Notes under the pieces: model-generated
Database searches by the model: none
What the model was told of the DNA's origin: nothing
Seen by the model: only the letters and a program-made list of their open reading frames with translations
Made by a program: the position numbers and the translations under genes
Shown here: one piece after another, positions 8,703-15,722 of the stretch
Layout: every line of letters starts with the position of its first letter
Numbering within the stretch: position 1 is the first letter of the stretch
Source: Flavobacteriales bacterium UBA5422
Lineage (GTDB): Bacteria > Bacteroidota > Bacteroidia > Flavobacteriales_D > Crocinitomicaceae
Direction: 5' to 3'
Length of the DNA stretch: 22,412 bases
Assembly (NCBI GenBank): GCA_002409405.1
Contig: DHNG01000029.1
Location: 66,091-88,502, forward strand

Positions 8703-9053
8703 TTAGTCTTTTTAGTTAGTTATGGTTAAACAAAAGTGTTTTAGTTCTTTGCCCGATTTAGTTGTACGGACTGCAATTGTTTTTCGACAGGACAAATATT
8801 TACATAAAAAAGTTAAAAAAAAAGTCGAAATGCTATTGACTTTGTCGATTTTTTTACTTCACGTTTAAAATAGATTTAATCAAATAGTCATAAGTCTTTA
8901 AAATAGCGGAATGTACGTTGGTTTGGTGAAAATTGAAATTATTCGTGCGGAAAAAATAGTTTGATATTATTAACAATTTCCTTTTCAAATATAACTTTTT
9001 TCCGTGTCAATGATTGCTTTTTGTTTGTTAAACTTGAAAATAATTAAAAACAG
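8703..9053. other. Divergent spacer upstream of dnaA and thioesterase gene
   Basis: This is 351 bases, very AT-rich, with no ORF or RNA gene that I can support. It must contain both divergent promoters. I found no TTATnCACA-type DnaA box, so there is no direct evidence that it is oriC. Features seen are A- and T-runs at about 8806-8823 and 8848-8856, and three TCGA-centred hexamers (8784-8789, 8823-8828, 8843-8848), the last two close to an inverted pair. A minus-strand TATATTTG (-7 type) at 8986-8993 and a plus-strand TAAACTTG (one mismatch) at 9029-9036 are candidate promoter cores, both weak. Confidence 0.5.
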
Positions 9054-9470
9054 ATGGAGTTACTATTTGATAATCAAACAAAGCTTAGAGTTCGTTATGG
9101 AGAAACGGATCAGATGGGGTACTGTTACTATGGAAACTATGCGCAGTATTTTGAAGTGGGCAGGGTAGAGGCGATGAGAAGTGTAGGGATGAGCTACCGG
9201 GAGATGGAAGAGCGGGGAATTATGTTGCCTGTTTCTGATTTCTCAGTCAAATATCATGCTCCTGCACGCTATGATGACGAACTTACGATTACAACATCTA
9301 TTGTCGCGGTAAAAGGAGCGCGATTGTTATTTGATTATACAATTCACAACGAAAAGGGAGATTTGGTTGCGAAAGCACATACAACACTTGTATTTGTAAC
9401 TGTGGATACAATGCGTCCGACGAAAGCCCCGGAAGATTTTTTAGAAATGCTCAAACCATACAGCAGATGA
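9054..9470 (+). CDS. Acyl-CoA thioesterase, YbgC/FadM hotdog family
   Basis: A 138-residue single hotdog (4HBT) domain that would hydrolyse acyl-CoA or acyl-ACP thioesters in the cytosol. The catalytic-loop pattern RVRYGETDQMGYCYYGNYAQ is at 13-32, with the candidate catalytic Asp at residue 19 and the following YYGNY typical of the family. The length is normal. Its last 4 bases overlap the start of the ureohydrolase gene (ATGA), so the two are almost certainly translated from one mRNA. The acyl substrate cannot be told from sequence. A one-mismatch -7 box (TAAACTTG) lies 17 bases before the ATG, and no strong Shine-Dalgarno is visible. Confidence 0.93.
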   Translation: MELLFDNQTKLRVRYGETDQMGYCYYGNYAQYFEVGRVEAMRSVGMSYREMEERGIMLPVSDFSVKYHAPARYDDELTITTSIVAVKGARLLFDYTIHNEKGDLVAKAHTTLVFVTVDTMRPTKAPEDFLEMLKPYSR

Positions 9471-10429
9471 AAACCGAACATTTTGAATTCATTGCCTTCA
9501 CGCAAAGCGACGTGTTGAAATTTACCAACACCCGGGAAGGTGAGGTGAAACTCGGGGAGCGGGTGCAGGCTGGTTTGTCTGCAAAGACAAAATATGTATT
9601 GATAGGTGTGGAGGAAGATATCGGTCCACAAGCAAATTTAGGAAATCCGGGGGCGAAAAATGCGTTTCGAGCAGCGTTCTCCCGACTGCTCAATATGCAA
9701 TCCAACAGACGGTATTCCGGTGAAAATCTGTCGTGCGCAGGCGTGGTGAAGCAATTGACTGAGTTCACAACCGTTGAGCAAGGAAGGAAACAGGTAGAAG
9801 AACTGGATGAATTATTGATCACTCTTTTAGTGCCGATTTATCAAAACGGGCAAATTCCGATTCTTGTCGGAGGTGGGCACAATAATGCCTATCCGTTGAT
9901 TGCAGCATTTCATAAAGCACACGGATATCCACTGGAAGTAGTGAATTGTGATCCGCATGCAGATTGCAGGAGATTGGAGGGGCGACATAGCGGGAATCCG
10001 TTTTCGTATGCCAGAGAAAGGGGTTTTTTGTCCTTTTATACTGTCCTGGGGCTTCACGGAGCCTATAATAGTGAAAGCATGCTGAATTACCTGAATGAAC
10101 AAGGATTCTATTATTCCTATTTCGAAGAATATATGAAATTGCCTGCCAAAATGCCGGCTGACCTTCAAACGATCATTATTCGAAGTGATGATTACCTGGG
10201 AGTTGAATTAGATATGGATTCCATCAAAGGAATGCCTTCATCGGCATACACACCAAGTGGAATTGATGTAGAACACGCGCGATTGTACATCATGAAGTTG
10301 GCTAGTTCCAAGCGGAAGATTGCGTATCTCCATTTGCCGGAAGCAGCGCCATTGACGGAACAGGATGAAAAAATTGCAGGAAAAACAATTGCTTATCTGA
10401 TCCATGACTTTTTGGGAAGTTGCAGGTAG
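9467..10429 (+). CDS. Arginase/agmatinase/formimidoylglutamase-family ureohydrolase
   Basis: A manganese-dependent hydrolase that cleaves a guanidino or formimino group. The six metal-binding positions can all be seen: His138 in GGGHN, Asp162, His164 and Asp166 in CDPHAD, and Asp249 and Asp251 in ELDMDSIKGMPSSA. The third motif has Glu-Leu-Asp where arginases usually have Ser-Phe-Asp. Residues 1-110 diverge from textbook arginases but include a plausible fold opening (YVLIGVEEDIGPQANLGNPG). The 320-residue length is normal. Substrate is uncertain: formimidoylglutamate is the common automated assignment for this Bacteroidetes branch, but no hut genes lie nearby. It overlaps the upstream thioesterase by 4 bases. 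Downstream is a long inverted repeat. Confidence 0.87.
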   Translation: MKTEHFEFIAFTQSDVLKFTNTREGEVKLGERVQAGLSAKTKYVLIGVEEDIGPQANLGNPGAKNAFRAAFSRLLNMQSNRRYSGENLSCAGVVKQLTEFTTVEQGRKQVEELDELLITLLVPIYQNGQIPILVGGGHNNAYPLIAAFHKAHGYPLEVVNCDPHADCRRLEGRHSGNPFSYARERGFLSFYTVLGLHGAYNSESMLNYLNEQGFYYSYFEEYMKLPAKMPADLQTIIIRSDDYLGVELDMDSIKGMPSSAYTPSGIDVEHARLYIMKLASSKRKIAYLHLPEAAPLTEQDEKIAGKTIAYLIHDFLGSCR

Positions 10430-10447
10430 GTTGGATATTGCATACGG

Positions 10448-10524
10448 AATTATAAATGATCAATTATCAAAACTACAGATAGGAAATCTTACTTGCAACA
10501 TTTGATAATTGATCATTCATAATT
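10448..10524. repeat. Inverted-repeat element, copy B (long hairpin between convergent genes)
   Basis: The left arm 10448-10471 and right arm 10501-10524 are inverted complements at 23 of 24 positions, with a 29-base spacer. The core is ATGATCAATTATCAAA and its inverse. It lies between the convergent ureohydrolase stop (10429) and the Omp28-like gene stop (10558), so it could terminate or protect both mRNAs. The strands lack a clear GC stem plus T-run, so it is not a standard intrinsic terminator. Its sequence recurs at about 999-1076 and 18752-18961. Confidence 0.8.
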
Positions 10525-10557
10525 AATCACTTTCAACTCTCCACTCAATTCCAACGG

Positions 10558-11520
10558 TTACTCAAATGTTTTTCTGACAACCTGGTAGATTTCATACGTT
10601 GTTTTGTCATAGACGTAAACCAGTAAGTGCATATTCCCGGCGTCGTGAGAAGCGCTTCCGTCCAGTGTTAATACATCCGGAACCACAAAACTATAGTCAA
10701 GGTAGTACTTGCCGTTTTCCTTTTTAAGATCATCTGTCAATGTACGTCCCCATAGATTGTTGGTGATGTGTTTTCGATGGATGTCTCTGTGGACATATGT
10801 CGGCGTATATGTTCCGTTTACATTCTGAGGAGCGATGAGGCTGTCTTGTTGTAAAATGACAATCGTTCCCAGGTTTGTTAGTGATGCATCCAGAACTTCT
10901 ATCTCCGTATGTAAAAATGCTCCTTTTGTTTGTGCATAGTAGTTGACTTCGGCTTTTAATGCGACTCTTAATGTACTATTTAATGCAGTGTTGACCTGCG
11001 ATGCCAGAATTCCGGAAGGGTAAAAAAGTTCTGTTCCTCCTTCTACCTGAATGCGGTTGCTTCCTACACTTGGATTTCCAAAAAAGCCACTGCTTGGCAT
11101 TGCTCCGAAAAACTGACCGAGTTCTAATCCCTGTGCATTTGTGAAATCAACGGGGTATTGTGCAGTTACTGCCTGAAACCCGGTGATTCCGGTTGGAGAT
11201 GAGTGTACGGAACTAACAAAAACCCGTTGGGGGTACTGTGAGTGAATGTTGTGAGCTGCCGTTGCTGCTGCCGGGCAATATTGACAGTTGTGTCCTGTAA
11301 AATCGTCAATAAGCACATTGCGTTCCGTGCTGGCTGAGATGGTGTCAAAGTTGGGCCACTCCGTGTCCAGGTATGTTTGCCAGTTTCCGGGGTATAGACT
11401 GATGTCCAGTTCAGTGTTGTAGCTGCTTGGCGGATAGATCTTTTCTACTTTGTCACAACTCACCGCGATCAAGGTGGTGAGTAGTAATCCGATCAAATAA
11501 ATGGGTGATAAACGATTCAT
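10558..11520 (-). CDS. Omp28-related outer-membrane lipoprotein with thioredoxin-like CxxC
   Basis: A predicted 320-residue lipoprotein. I chose the ATG at 11520 because the only longer start is a TTG at 11538, and because MNRLSPIYLIGLLLTTLIAV then Ser-Cys gives a clean type II signal with the lipidated Cys at residue 22. A CxxC pair, Cys79 and Cys82 in DFTGHNCQYCP, sits in the thioredoxin-like part characteristic of Omp28/Omp28-related proteins. The rest is beta-rich. Porphyromonas Omp28 is a surface antigen; its biochemical role is unsettled. It is the third gene of a TlpA-DUF6029-Omp28 unit, 27 bases behind the barrel gene. That position suggests a role in extracytoplasmic thiol or metal chemistry, which is inference. 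Confidence 0.85.
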   Translation of the reverse strand: MNRLSPIYLIGLLLTTLIAVSCDKVEKIYPPSSYNTELDISLYPGNWQTYLDTEWPNFDTISASTERNVLIDDFTGHNCQYCPAAATAAHNIHSQYPQRVFVSSVHSSPTGITGFQAVTAQYPVDFTNAQGLELGQFFGAMPSSGFFGNPSVGSNRIQVEGGTELFYPSGILASQVNTALNSTLRVALKAEVNYYAQTKGAFLHTEIEVLDASLTNLGTIVILQQDSLIAPQNVNGTYTPTYVHRDIHRKHITNNLWGRTLTDDLKKENGKYYLDYSFVVPDVLTLDGSASHDAGNMHLLVYVYDKTTYEIYQVVRKTFE

Positions 11521-11547
11521 AATTAATTGTTTTATCAAATTCTATTT

Positions 11548-13248
11548 TTAGAAACTATGTGTTACGGAGAGTGTTAATCCATTGGATGCAGGCACAAAAC
11601 GACAGACACCACCTACGCAAAACATTCCTGCTCGTTGGCGTCCGTAAGATGCCATGATCCGGGTTGCCCCTGTTACATAACCAACTGTAAAATAAGGATG
11701 GTGCGCCCGTTTTTTCTTGTCATAATTCCCGAAATTGTACTGATCCATAACGCTTACCATCCAATGAGAATTAATGGTGTATTCCAGTAAAATTGTTCCC
11801 CAGTCACCATTGTCCGTGGCTCTGGATCCTGCTGTGTTAAACGGAACCCGATTATCCAAAGAATCAATTCGGTTGACAAACATCACCTGAAATTCTGCGC
11901 GCAATGAAGAACGATTCTTGAATTTATATCCCAACTCCAGTACAACAGTATTGGAGGTGATATCTCCCGGTTGTTTTGTCACTGCGGCAATGTTGTTATT
12001 CAATACAATGTGATAATAACTCAGAATCCCATTGAAATTCTTGGTGAATTTCTTGGAGATGCTGGCATTGATGTCCAGCCAGTACAACGAATCACTCATC
12101 GCAAATGGTTTGGTTGAGTATAAAATACCTGTGGAGTCGGTGCCGTATGTTGGGTTGGGAGTTCGTTTTGGTCTGAAAGCGGTTGAAGCATTTACGTTAA
12201 TTGTTGTACCGTATTTCCCGCCTAACGCTGTTCCTTTTGGAATGGTGTAAACAACTTCTCCCTGGAAAGCAACTTCACCTGTTGGTTGCGTGGCATAAGG
12301 ATATAGTGATGAAACCAGGTTGTAAGTATGGGTTCTGTTCATTGCAGGAAGGAAATTAATCAACACATCCTGCATGACTTTTGTTCTGTCGGAACGAAAA
12401 CTCATATTGTCAACAGATTTAGCAGAAAGAAGGATTCCCAATCCTTTTGTTGAGTAACCGGCATTGATAACAGTTGCAAAGCCTTTGTTGTAGATGTAAG
12501 CATTATCCTGCGAAGGGTCTTGTCCTTTTTCAACATATTCTCCGTCAAGAGTAAATCCTTTATAGCGAAGTCCCAGCCTTCCACCATAGGTGGCAACGTT
12601 TTGAGGTAGGATCAATAATTCGTTATTGTCTTCCTGGAATTTGCTTACAAATGATCCGCCGATAACAACTTCCAGTGGTTTGTCCTGCAATTTCTGAAAC
12701 AACTGATTAATGTTTAATTCCATGTCTCCTCCTCTTACAGTACCACTACTGTGTGAGATGCCACTACGAAAAGCAAGGCGTTGTAATCCGTATACTCCTT
12801 TTAATGTAACACCTCTGTATGGAGTTAGTTTGACACGAATTCCGTCCAGCATGTTATCATAGCCCAGTGCCCGGTCTTCATATGCACGTAATGCGAGTCC
12901 ACTTCCGAATTGTTCGTAAAAGTTTCCGGCAGTCACATCAATGAATTTGTTTCCGTAACCAACATACCGCATACCCAGTCCGGTTCCTTCAAATGCAGTC
13001 GGATATCCCTGGATTCTAGGGAGGTAGGATTCAAAACGCAATCCACCTCTGAAGTTTCCGTGTGTATAGTAAACATTCATGTATGAATTGAGCAAGCCCT
13101 TAGAAGCTGGTTGAGTTGCACCAATCAGTGAATCTTCGTTCAGGTACTGGAAAATACTCTCGATGTTTCCGGTGAAGTTTCCTCTGTCTAATTGTCCGTT
13201 GGCAGTAAGAGCCAGCGCAATAAAGCCGGAAGCTAGTAATTTTTTCAT
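11548..13248 (-). CDS. DUF6029-family outer-membrane beta-barrel protein
   Basis: A 566-residue protein with an N-terminal signal peptide (cleavage probably near TANGQ, residue 19) and alternating beta-strand patterns throughout, ending in Phe (LTLSVTHSF), as expected for a BAM-inserted outer-membrane protein. The N-terminal segment (GNFTGNIESIFQYLNED, then NFYEQFGSGLALRAYEDR) matches the DUF6029 family as I remember it. Only two cysteines occur, Cys544 and Cys549, in FCVGGVCRF near the C-terminus, so a single disulfide loop is likely. It lies 26 bases downstream of the TlpA-like gene and 27 upstream of the Omp28-like gene. Function is unknown; a substrate or partner of the neighbouring thiol proteins is plausible. 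Confidence 0.82.
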   Translation of the reverse strand: MKKLLASGFIALALTANGQLDRGNFTGNIESIFQYLNEDSLIGATQPASKGLLNSYMNVYYTHGNFRGGLRFESYLPRIQGYPTAFEGTGLGMRYVGYGNKFIDVTAGNFYEQFGSGLALRAYEDRALGYDNMLDGIRVKLTPYRGVTLKGVYGLQRLAFRSGISHSSGTVRGGDMELNINQLFQKLQDKPLEVVIGGSFVSKFQEDNNELLILPQNVATYGGRLGLRYKGFTLDGEYVEKGQDPSQDNAYIYNKGFATVINAGYSTKGLGILLSAKSVDNMSFRSDRTKVMQDVLINFLPAMNRTHTYNLVSSLYPYATQPTGEVAFQGEVVYTIPKGTALGGKYGTTINVNASTAFRPKRTPNPTYGTDSTGILYSTKPFAMSDSLYWLDINASISKKFTKNFNGILSYYHIVLNNNIAAVTKQPGDITSNTVVLELGYKFKNRSSLRAEFQVMFVNRIDSLDNRVPFNTAGSRATDNGDWGTILLEYTINSHWMVSVMDQYNFGNYDKKKRAHHPYFTVGYVTGATRIMASYGRQRAGMFCVGGVCRFVPASNGLTLSVTHSF

Positions 13249-13274
13249 AAGGTAATAAGGAGTAACAGAGATTA

Positions 13275-13784
13275 TTATTTTTTACTGAGATTAATCAATT
13301 CCTGATACAATAATTCTTCATCTCCCGGAGCATAATTGTTGTGGGAGTATACAATTGTTCCGTCTTTGTTAACCAGGAATGTATGTGGTACATTATTCAC
13401 ACCCATTGCTCTTCTGAAATCACTGTTCGTATCCATTAATACAACGTACTCCCATGCACGCCCATTGACATATACGGGAACGGAATTTTTTGTTTTTTCA
13501 TCATCAATGGAAACAGCTACCAGCGTAACTCCGAATTCTTCCTGCCAGTCCTGGTAAACTTCATGAATGGTATTTAATTCTCGTTTGCACGGGGAACACC
13601 AGGTGGCCCAGAAGCTGATGATTACAGGACCCTTTGCGGCCAGTTCAGATGTGTTAACTACTTTTCCGTTCATGTCCTTTAATTGGACTCCCGGTAATTT
13701 TTTATCTTTTCCCGACTCCTGTCCGAAAGAAGTGGAAAGCAATGTAAATGCAATAAATGCAGCAATTAATTTTTTCATTATCAT
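13275..13784 (-). CDS. TlpA-like extracytoplasmic thioredoxin
   Basis: A thiol-disulfide oxidoreductase of the TlpA/ResA group, exported to the periplasm. The start could be the ATG at 13784 or the one at 13778; the second gives a signal peptide beginning MKKLIAAFIAFTLLSTSFGQ. Counted from 13778, the active site WATWCSPCKRE has Cys61 and Cys64. The cis-Pro region VNNVPHTFLVNKDG and the strand GPVIISFWATW are in place, so the thioredoxin fold is complete at about 145 mature residues. It is the first gene of a probable three-gene operon with the DUF6029 barrel and an Omp28-type lipoprotein. Its electron donor would have to be a CcdA/DsbD-like membrane protein, not seen here. Confidence 0.92.
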   Translation of the reverse strand: MIMKKLIAAFIAFTLLSTSFGQESGKDKKLPGVQLKDMNGKVVNTSELAAKGPVIISFWATWCSPCKRELNTIHEVYQDWQEEFGVTLVAVSIDDEKTKNSVPVYVNGRAWEYVVLMDTNSDFRRAMGVNNVPHTFLVNKDGTIVYSHNNYAPGDEELLYQELINLSKK

Positions 13785-13831
13785 TCTTTTATAGTTTGTG
13801 CATGGAGAAGCAATCAGCTTGCCGTTTCATC

Positions 13832-13839
13832 CAAAGGTA
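13832..13839 (-). promoter_or_regulatory. -7-like box of TlpA-DUF6029-Omp28 operon
   Basis: On the minus strand TACCTTTG fits TAnnTTTG exactly, about 48-54 bases before the TlpA-like start codon. No well-spaced -33 TTG is evident. The remainder of the 271-base divergent spacer (to the T9SS gene at 14056) is AT-rich and shows nothing else I can name. Confidence 0.35.
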
Positions 13840-14055
13840 ACATAGATTTTTTATATAATTCATAAATGACAAGGGTTAAACTATCTTCCTTTCTTGGAAT
13901 CCCAACTGAGAATAAAGCAATTAATAAAAATTAAAATCGTATCGGTAATGCTATTTTTTTATTAAATTTACAACAGAAAACAATTGGACTTAATTTCTGG
14001 AATGATTTGTGATTAAGTTCAGTGGAAGAAACAAAATGATTGATAGTTGAAGCGT

Positions 14056-14829
14056 ATGAAAAAATTAGTACTTTTTCTTTTTGGTTTTACAGTTTTAACG
14101 GCTTATTCTCAAATTGAGATTAGAAAGCCGGGAGAAACTCAGGATATTTCGGGTACAACAATTACCGAGAATGTTACACTAAACGATGTGCCTGCCGATG
14201 ACGAATGGGCATATTGGGCAGGAAGTAAGTTTCATGTGTTTAACTTTTCCGGTTCAGACCAGCAATTCAGATTAAAGCGAGTAAGGGTTTCCGTTCCCTC
14301 TGATTGGGATGACCAGATTTGTTGGCCTCCTACATGTTACCCGACAAGTGGAGCAATGTATTTAACACCAAACACCGTTGCCAATCCTGCACCTGTTATT
14401 ATTGACGGAGGATCTACAACGGATTTGGACGGTGCTGTTGCTGAAATCAAGCCGCAAATTTATCCGGGGCAACCAGGTTCATCTGCAACATACCGATACA
14501 TTGTAACAGATGCTACCGGGAATACAAATTATGATTCCATTACATTGGTGATTAATTATGTAAATAACCTGAGCATTTCAACAGCTCCGAAGAGTGTAGA
14601 ATTGACCATGTCTCCAAACCCTGCAACTGATTATGTAATGATCAACGCAGAAGGAATGGCAGATGCAAAAATCCGTGTTGTGGATGTGCTGGGAAATGTT
14701 GTTTATACAGGTGAATTTAACAATGCAAAGAAATTAGGTGTTGCTGAATTTAAAAGCGGTGTTTACTTTGTGACTGTTCAGGGAGAATCCAATAAAGGAT
14801 TTACAAAGAAATTAGTCGTACGGCATTAA
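14056..14829 (+). CDS. Small secreted protein with T9SS type A sorting domain
   Basis: A 257-residue exported protein. The ATG at 14056 is chosen over the in-frame TTG at 14047 because it begins a standard signal peptide (MKKLVLFLFGFTVLTAYS, cleavage before Gln19). The middle (about 20-172) is beta-rich and has no domain I recognise; it holds the only two cysteines, Cys89 and Cys94 in CWPPTC, likely a disulfide. From about 182 comes a type A T9SS C-terminal domain: LTMSPNPATDYV, then KIRVVDVLGNVVYTGEF, GVYFVTVQ and the Lys-rich end KKLVVRH. The protein should cross the outer membrane by T9SS and be released or attached to the surface. It appears monocistronic, with a terminator 27 bases after the stop. 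Confidence 0.87.
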   Translation: MKKLVLFLFGFTVLTAYSQIEIRKPGETQDISGTTITENVTLNDVPADDEWAYWAGSKFHVFNFSGSDQQFRLKRVRVSVPSDWDDQICWPPTCYPTSGAMYLTPNTVANPAPVIIDGGSTTDLDGAVAEIKPQIYPGQPGSSATYRYIVTDATGNTNYDSITLVINYVNNLSISTAPKSVELTMSPNPATDYVMINAEGMADAKIRVVDVLGNVVYTGEFNNAKKLGVAEFKSGVYFVTVQGESNKGFTKKLVVRH

Positions 14830-14856
14830 TTGCTTGATGTGATACAGATATTTTTG

Positions 14857-14885
14857 AAGAGATCGTTTCGGCGGTCTCTTTTTTT
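14857..14885 (+). terminator. Intrinsic terminator of T9SS cargo gene
   Basis: The stem AAGAGATCG (14857-14865) pairs with CGGTCTCTT (14872-14880) in 9 pairs, one of them G-U. The loop is 6 bases (TTTCGG), and a 7-T run ends at 14885. It lies 27 bases past the stop codon at 14829 and before the cysQ promoter box. Confidence 0.88.
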
Positions 14886-14897
14886 GTAAATTATAAT

Positions 14898-14905
14898 TAC
14901 ATTTG
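14898..14905 (+). promoter_or_regulatory. -7-like box of cysQ-remB-like operon
   Basis: TACATTTG fits TAnnTTTG exactly and ends 10 bases before the cysQ ATG at 14916, immediately after the preceding gene's terminator. This placement supports a new transcription unit starting at cysQ. Confidence 0.45.
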
Positions 14906-14915
14906 AATTCCTGAA

Positions 14916-15722
14916 ATGAAAAAATTGGAAGATCACTATTTTAAAGCATTAGAGTCATCCGTTCTGGCATCGGGTGTGATCATGCGCATTTACCAGACTT
15001 CCTTTCTCAAAAATTTTAAATCAGACGGTTCACCTGTGACAGAAGCGGATACCGCATCAGCAGAAGTAATTATCAAAAATCTGGAAACTATTGGAATTCC
15101 AATTATTTGTGAAGAAGATCCGAATCATTCCTACGATGAACGAAAAAACTGGCGAGACGTCTGGTTAGTCGATCCGTTGGACGGAACCAAGGAATTTATT
15201 CGCAGAAATGGAGAATTTGCCGTGAATATTGCGTTGGTACGAGATGGAAAACCGGTTTTCGGACTCATTGCAAGTCCTGTCAATCAAACCATTTTATTCG
15301 GTGGAATGGAGCAAGGAGCTTTTGTGACGAACTTTAGCGATCTCAATGATCCGGATAAATGGAAACAACTGACGGCTTCGGAAATCAATTCCCCGGTTGT
15401 ACTGGCGAGTTCCAGAACGCCTTACAGAGGTCGTGAAGTAGAGTTGATCGAAGCAATCAAAGCAAAGGATGCAATTGATTATGTGAAAAAGGGTTCCGCA
15501 CTCAAATTTTTTGACCTGGCAGAAGGAACGGCAGATGTGTATCCCCGTTTTGCTCCCACAATGGAGTGGGACATTGCAGCAGGACAGGCCATTCTTGAAT
15601 CCTTGGAGGGAGTTGTTTTAAATGTGGAAACGGGACAACCCCTTACATATAATAAAGAGTCACTGCTGAATCCTCATTTTATTGCCAAGACAAAAGGATT
15701 TATCAATTTCTTTGGTGAATGA
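14916..15722 (+). CDS. cysQ: 3'(2'),5'-bisphosphate nucleotidase CysQ
   Basis: A magnesium-dependent, lithium-sensitive-type phosphatase that removes the 3' phosphate of PAP/PAPS, the by-product of sulfate activation and sulfotransfer. The inositol-monophosphatase fold motifs are intact: SPVTEAD near 39-45, Glu66/Glu67 in CEEDP, metal-binding DPLDGT at 86-91, and WDIAAGQA with Asp219. The strand GSALKFFDLAEGTADVYPRF is characteristic of CysQ. The 268-residue length is normal. The stop codon overlaps the ATG of the next gene by 4 bases. An outer-membrane RemB/Wzi-like pair is an unexpected partner for CysQ, with no sulfate-assimilation genes in view. Another inositol-phosphatase-family substrate remains possible. 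Confidence 0.92.
   Translation: MKKLEDHYFKALESSVLASGVIMRIYQTSFLKNFKSDGSPVTEADTASAEVIIKNLETIGIPIICEEDPNHSYDERKNWRDVWLVDPLDGTKEFIRRNGEFAVNIALVRDGKPVFGLIASPVNQTILFGGMEQGAFVTNFSDLNDPDKWKQLTASEINSPVVLASSRTPYRGREVELIEAIKAKDAIDYVKKGSALKFFDLAEGTADVYPRFAPTMEWDIAAGQAILESLEGVVLNVETGQPLTYNKESLLNPHFIAKTKGFINFFGE

Noticed and set aside
8703..9053. oriC next to dnaA
   Set aside because: AT-rich and beside dnaA, but I found no TTATnCACA-type box on either strand, so only a spacer is annotated.
9467..9523. Separate small minus-strand genes in the thioesterase/ureohydrolase region
   Set aside because: The minus-strand readings fully overlap two genes with clear family motifs and lack family patterns of their own.
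11521..11538. TTG start at 11538 for the Omp28-like protein
   Set aside because: The ATG at 11520 gives a clean lipoprotein signal with Cys at residue 22; the TTG extension adds six residues with no benefit.
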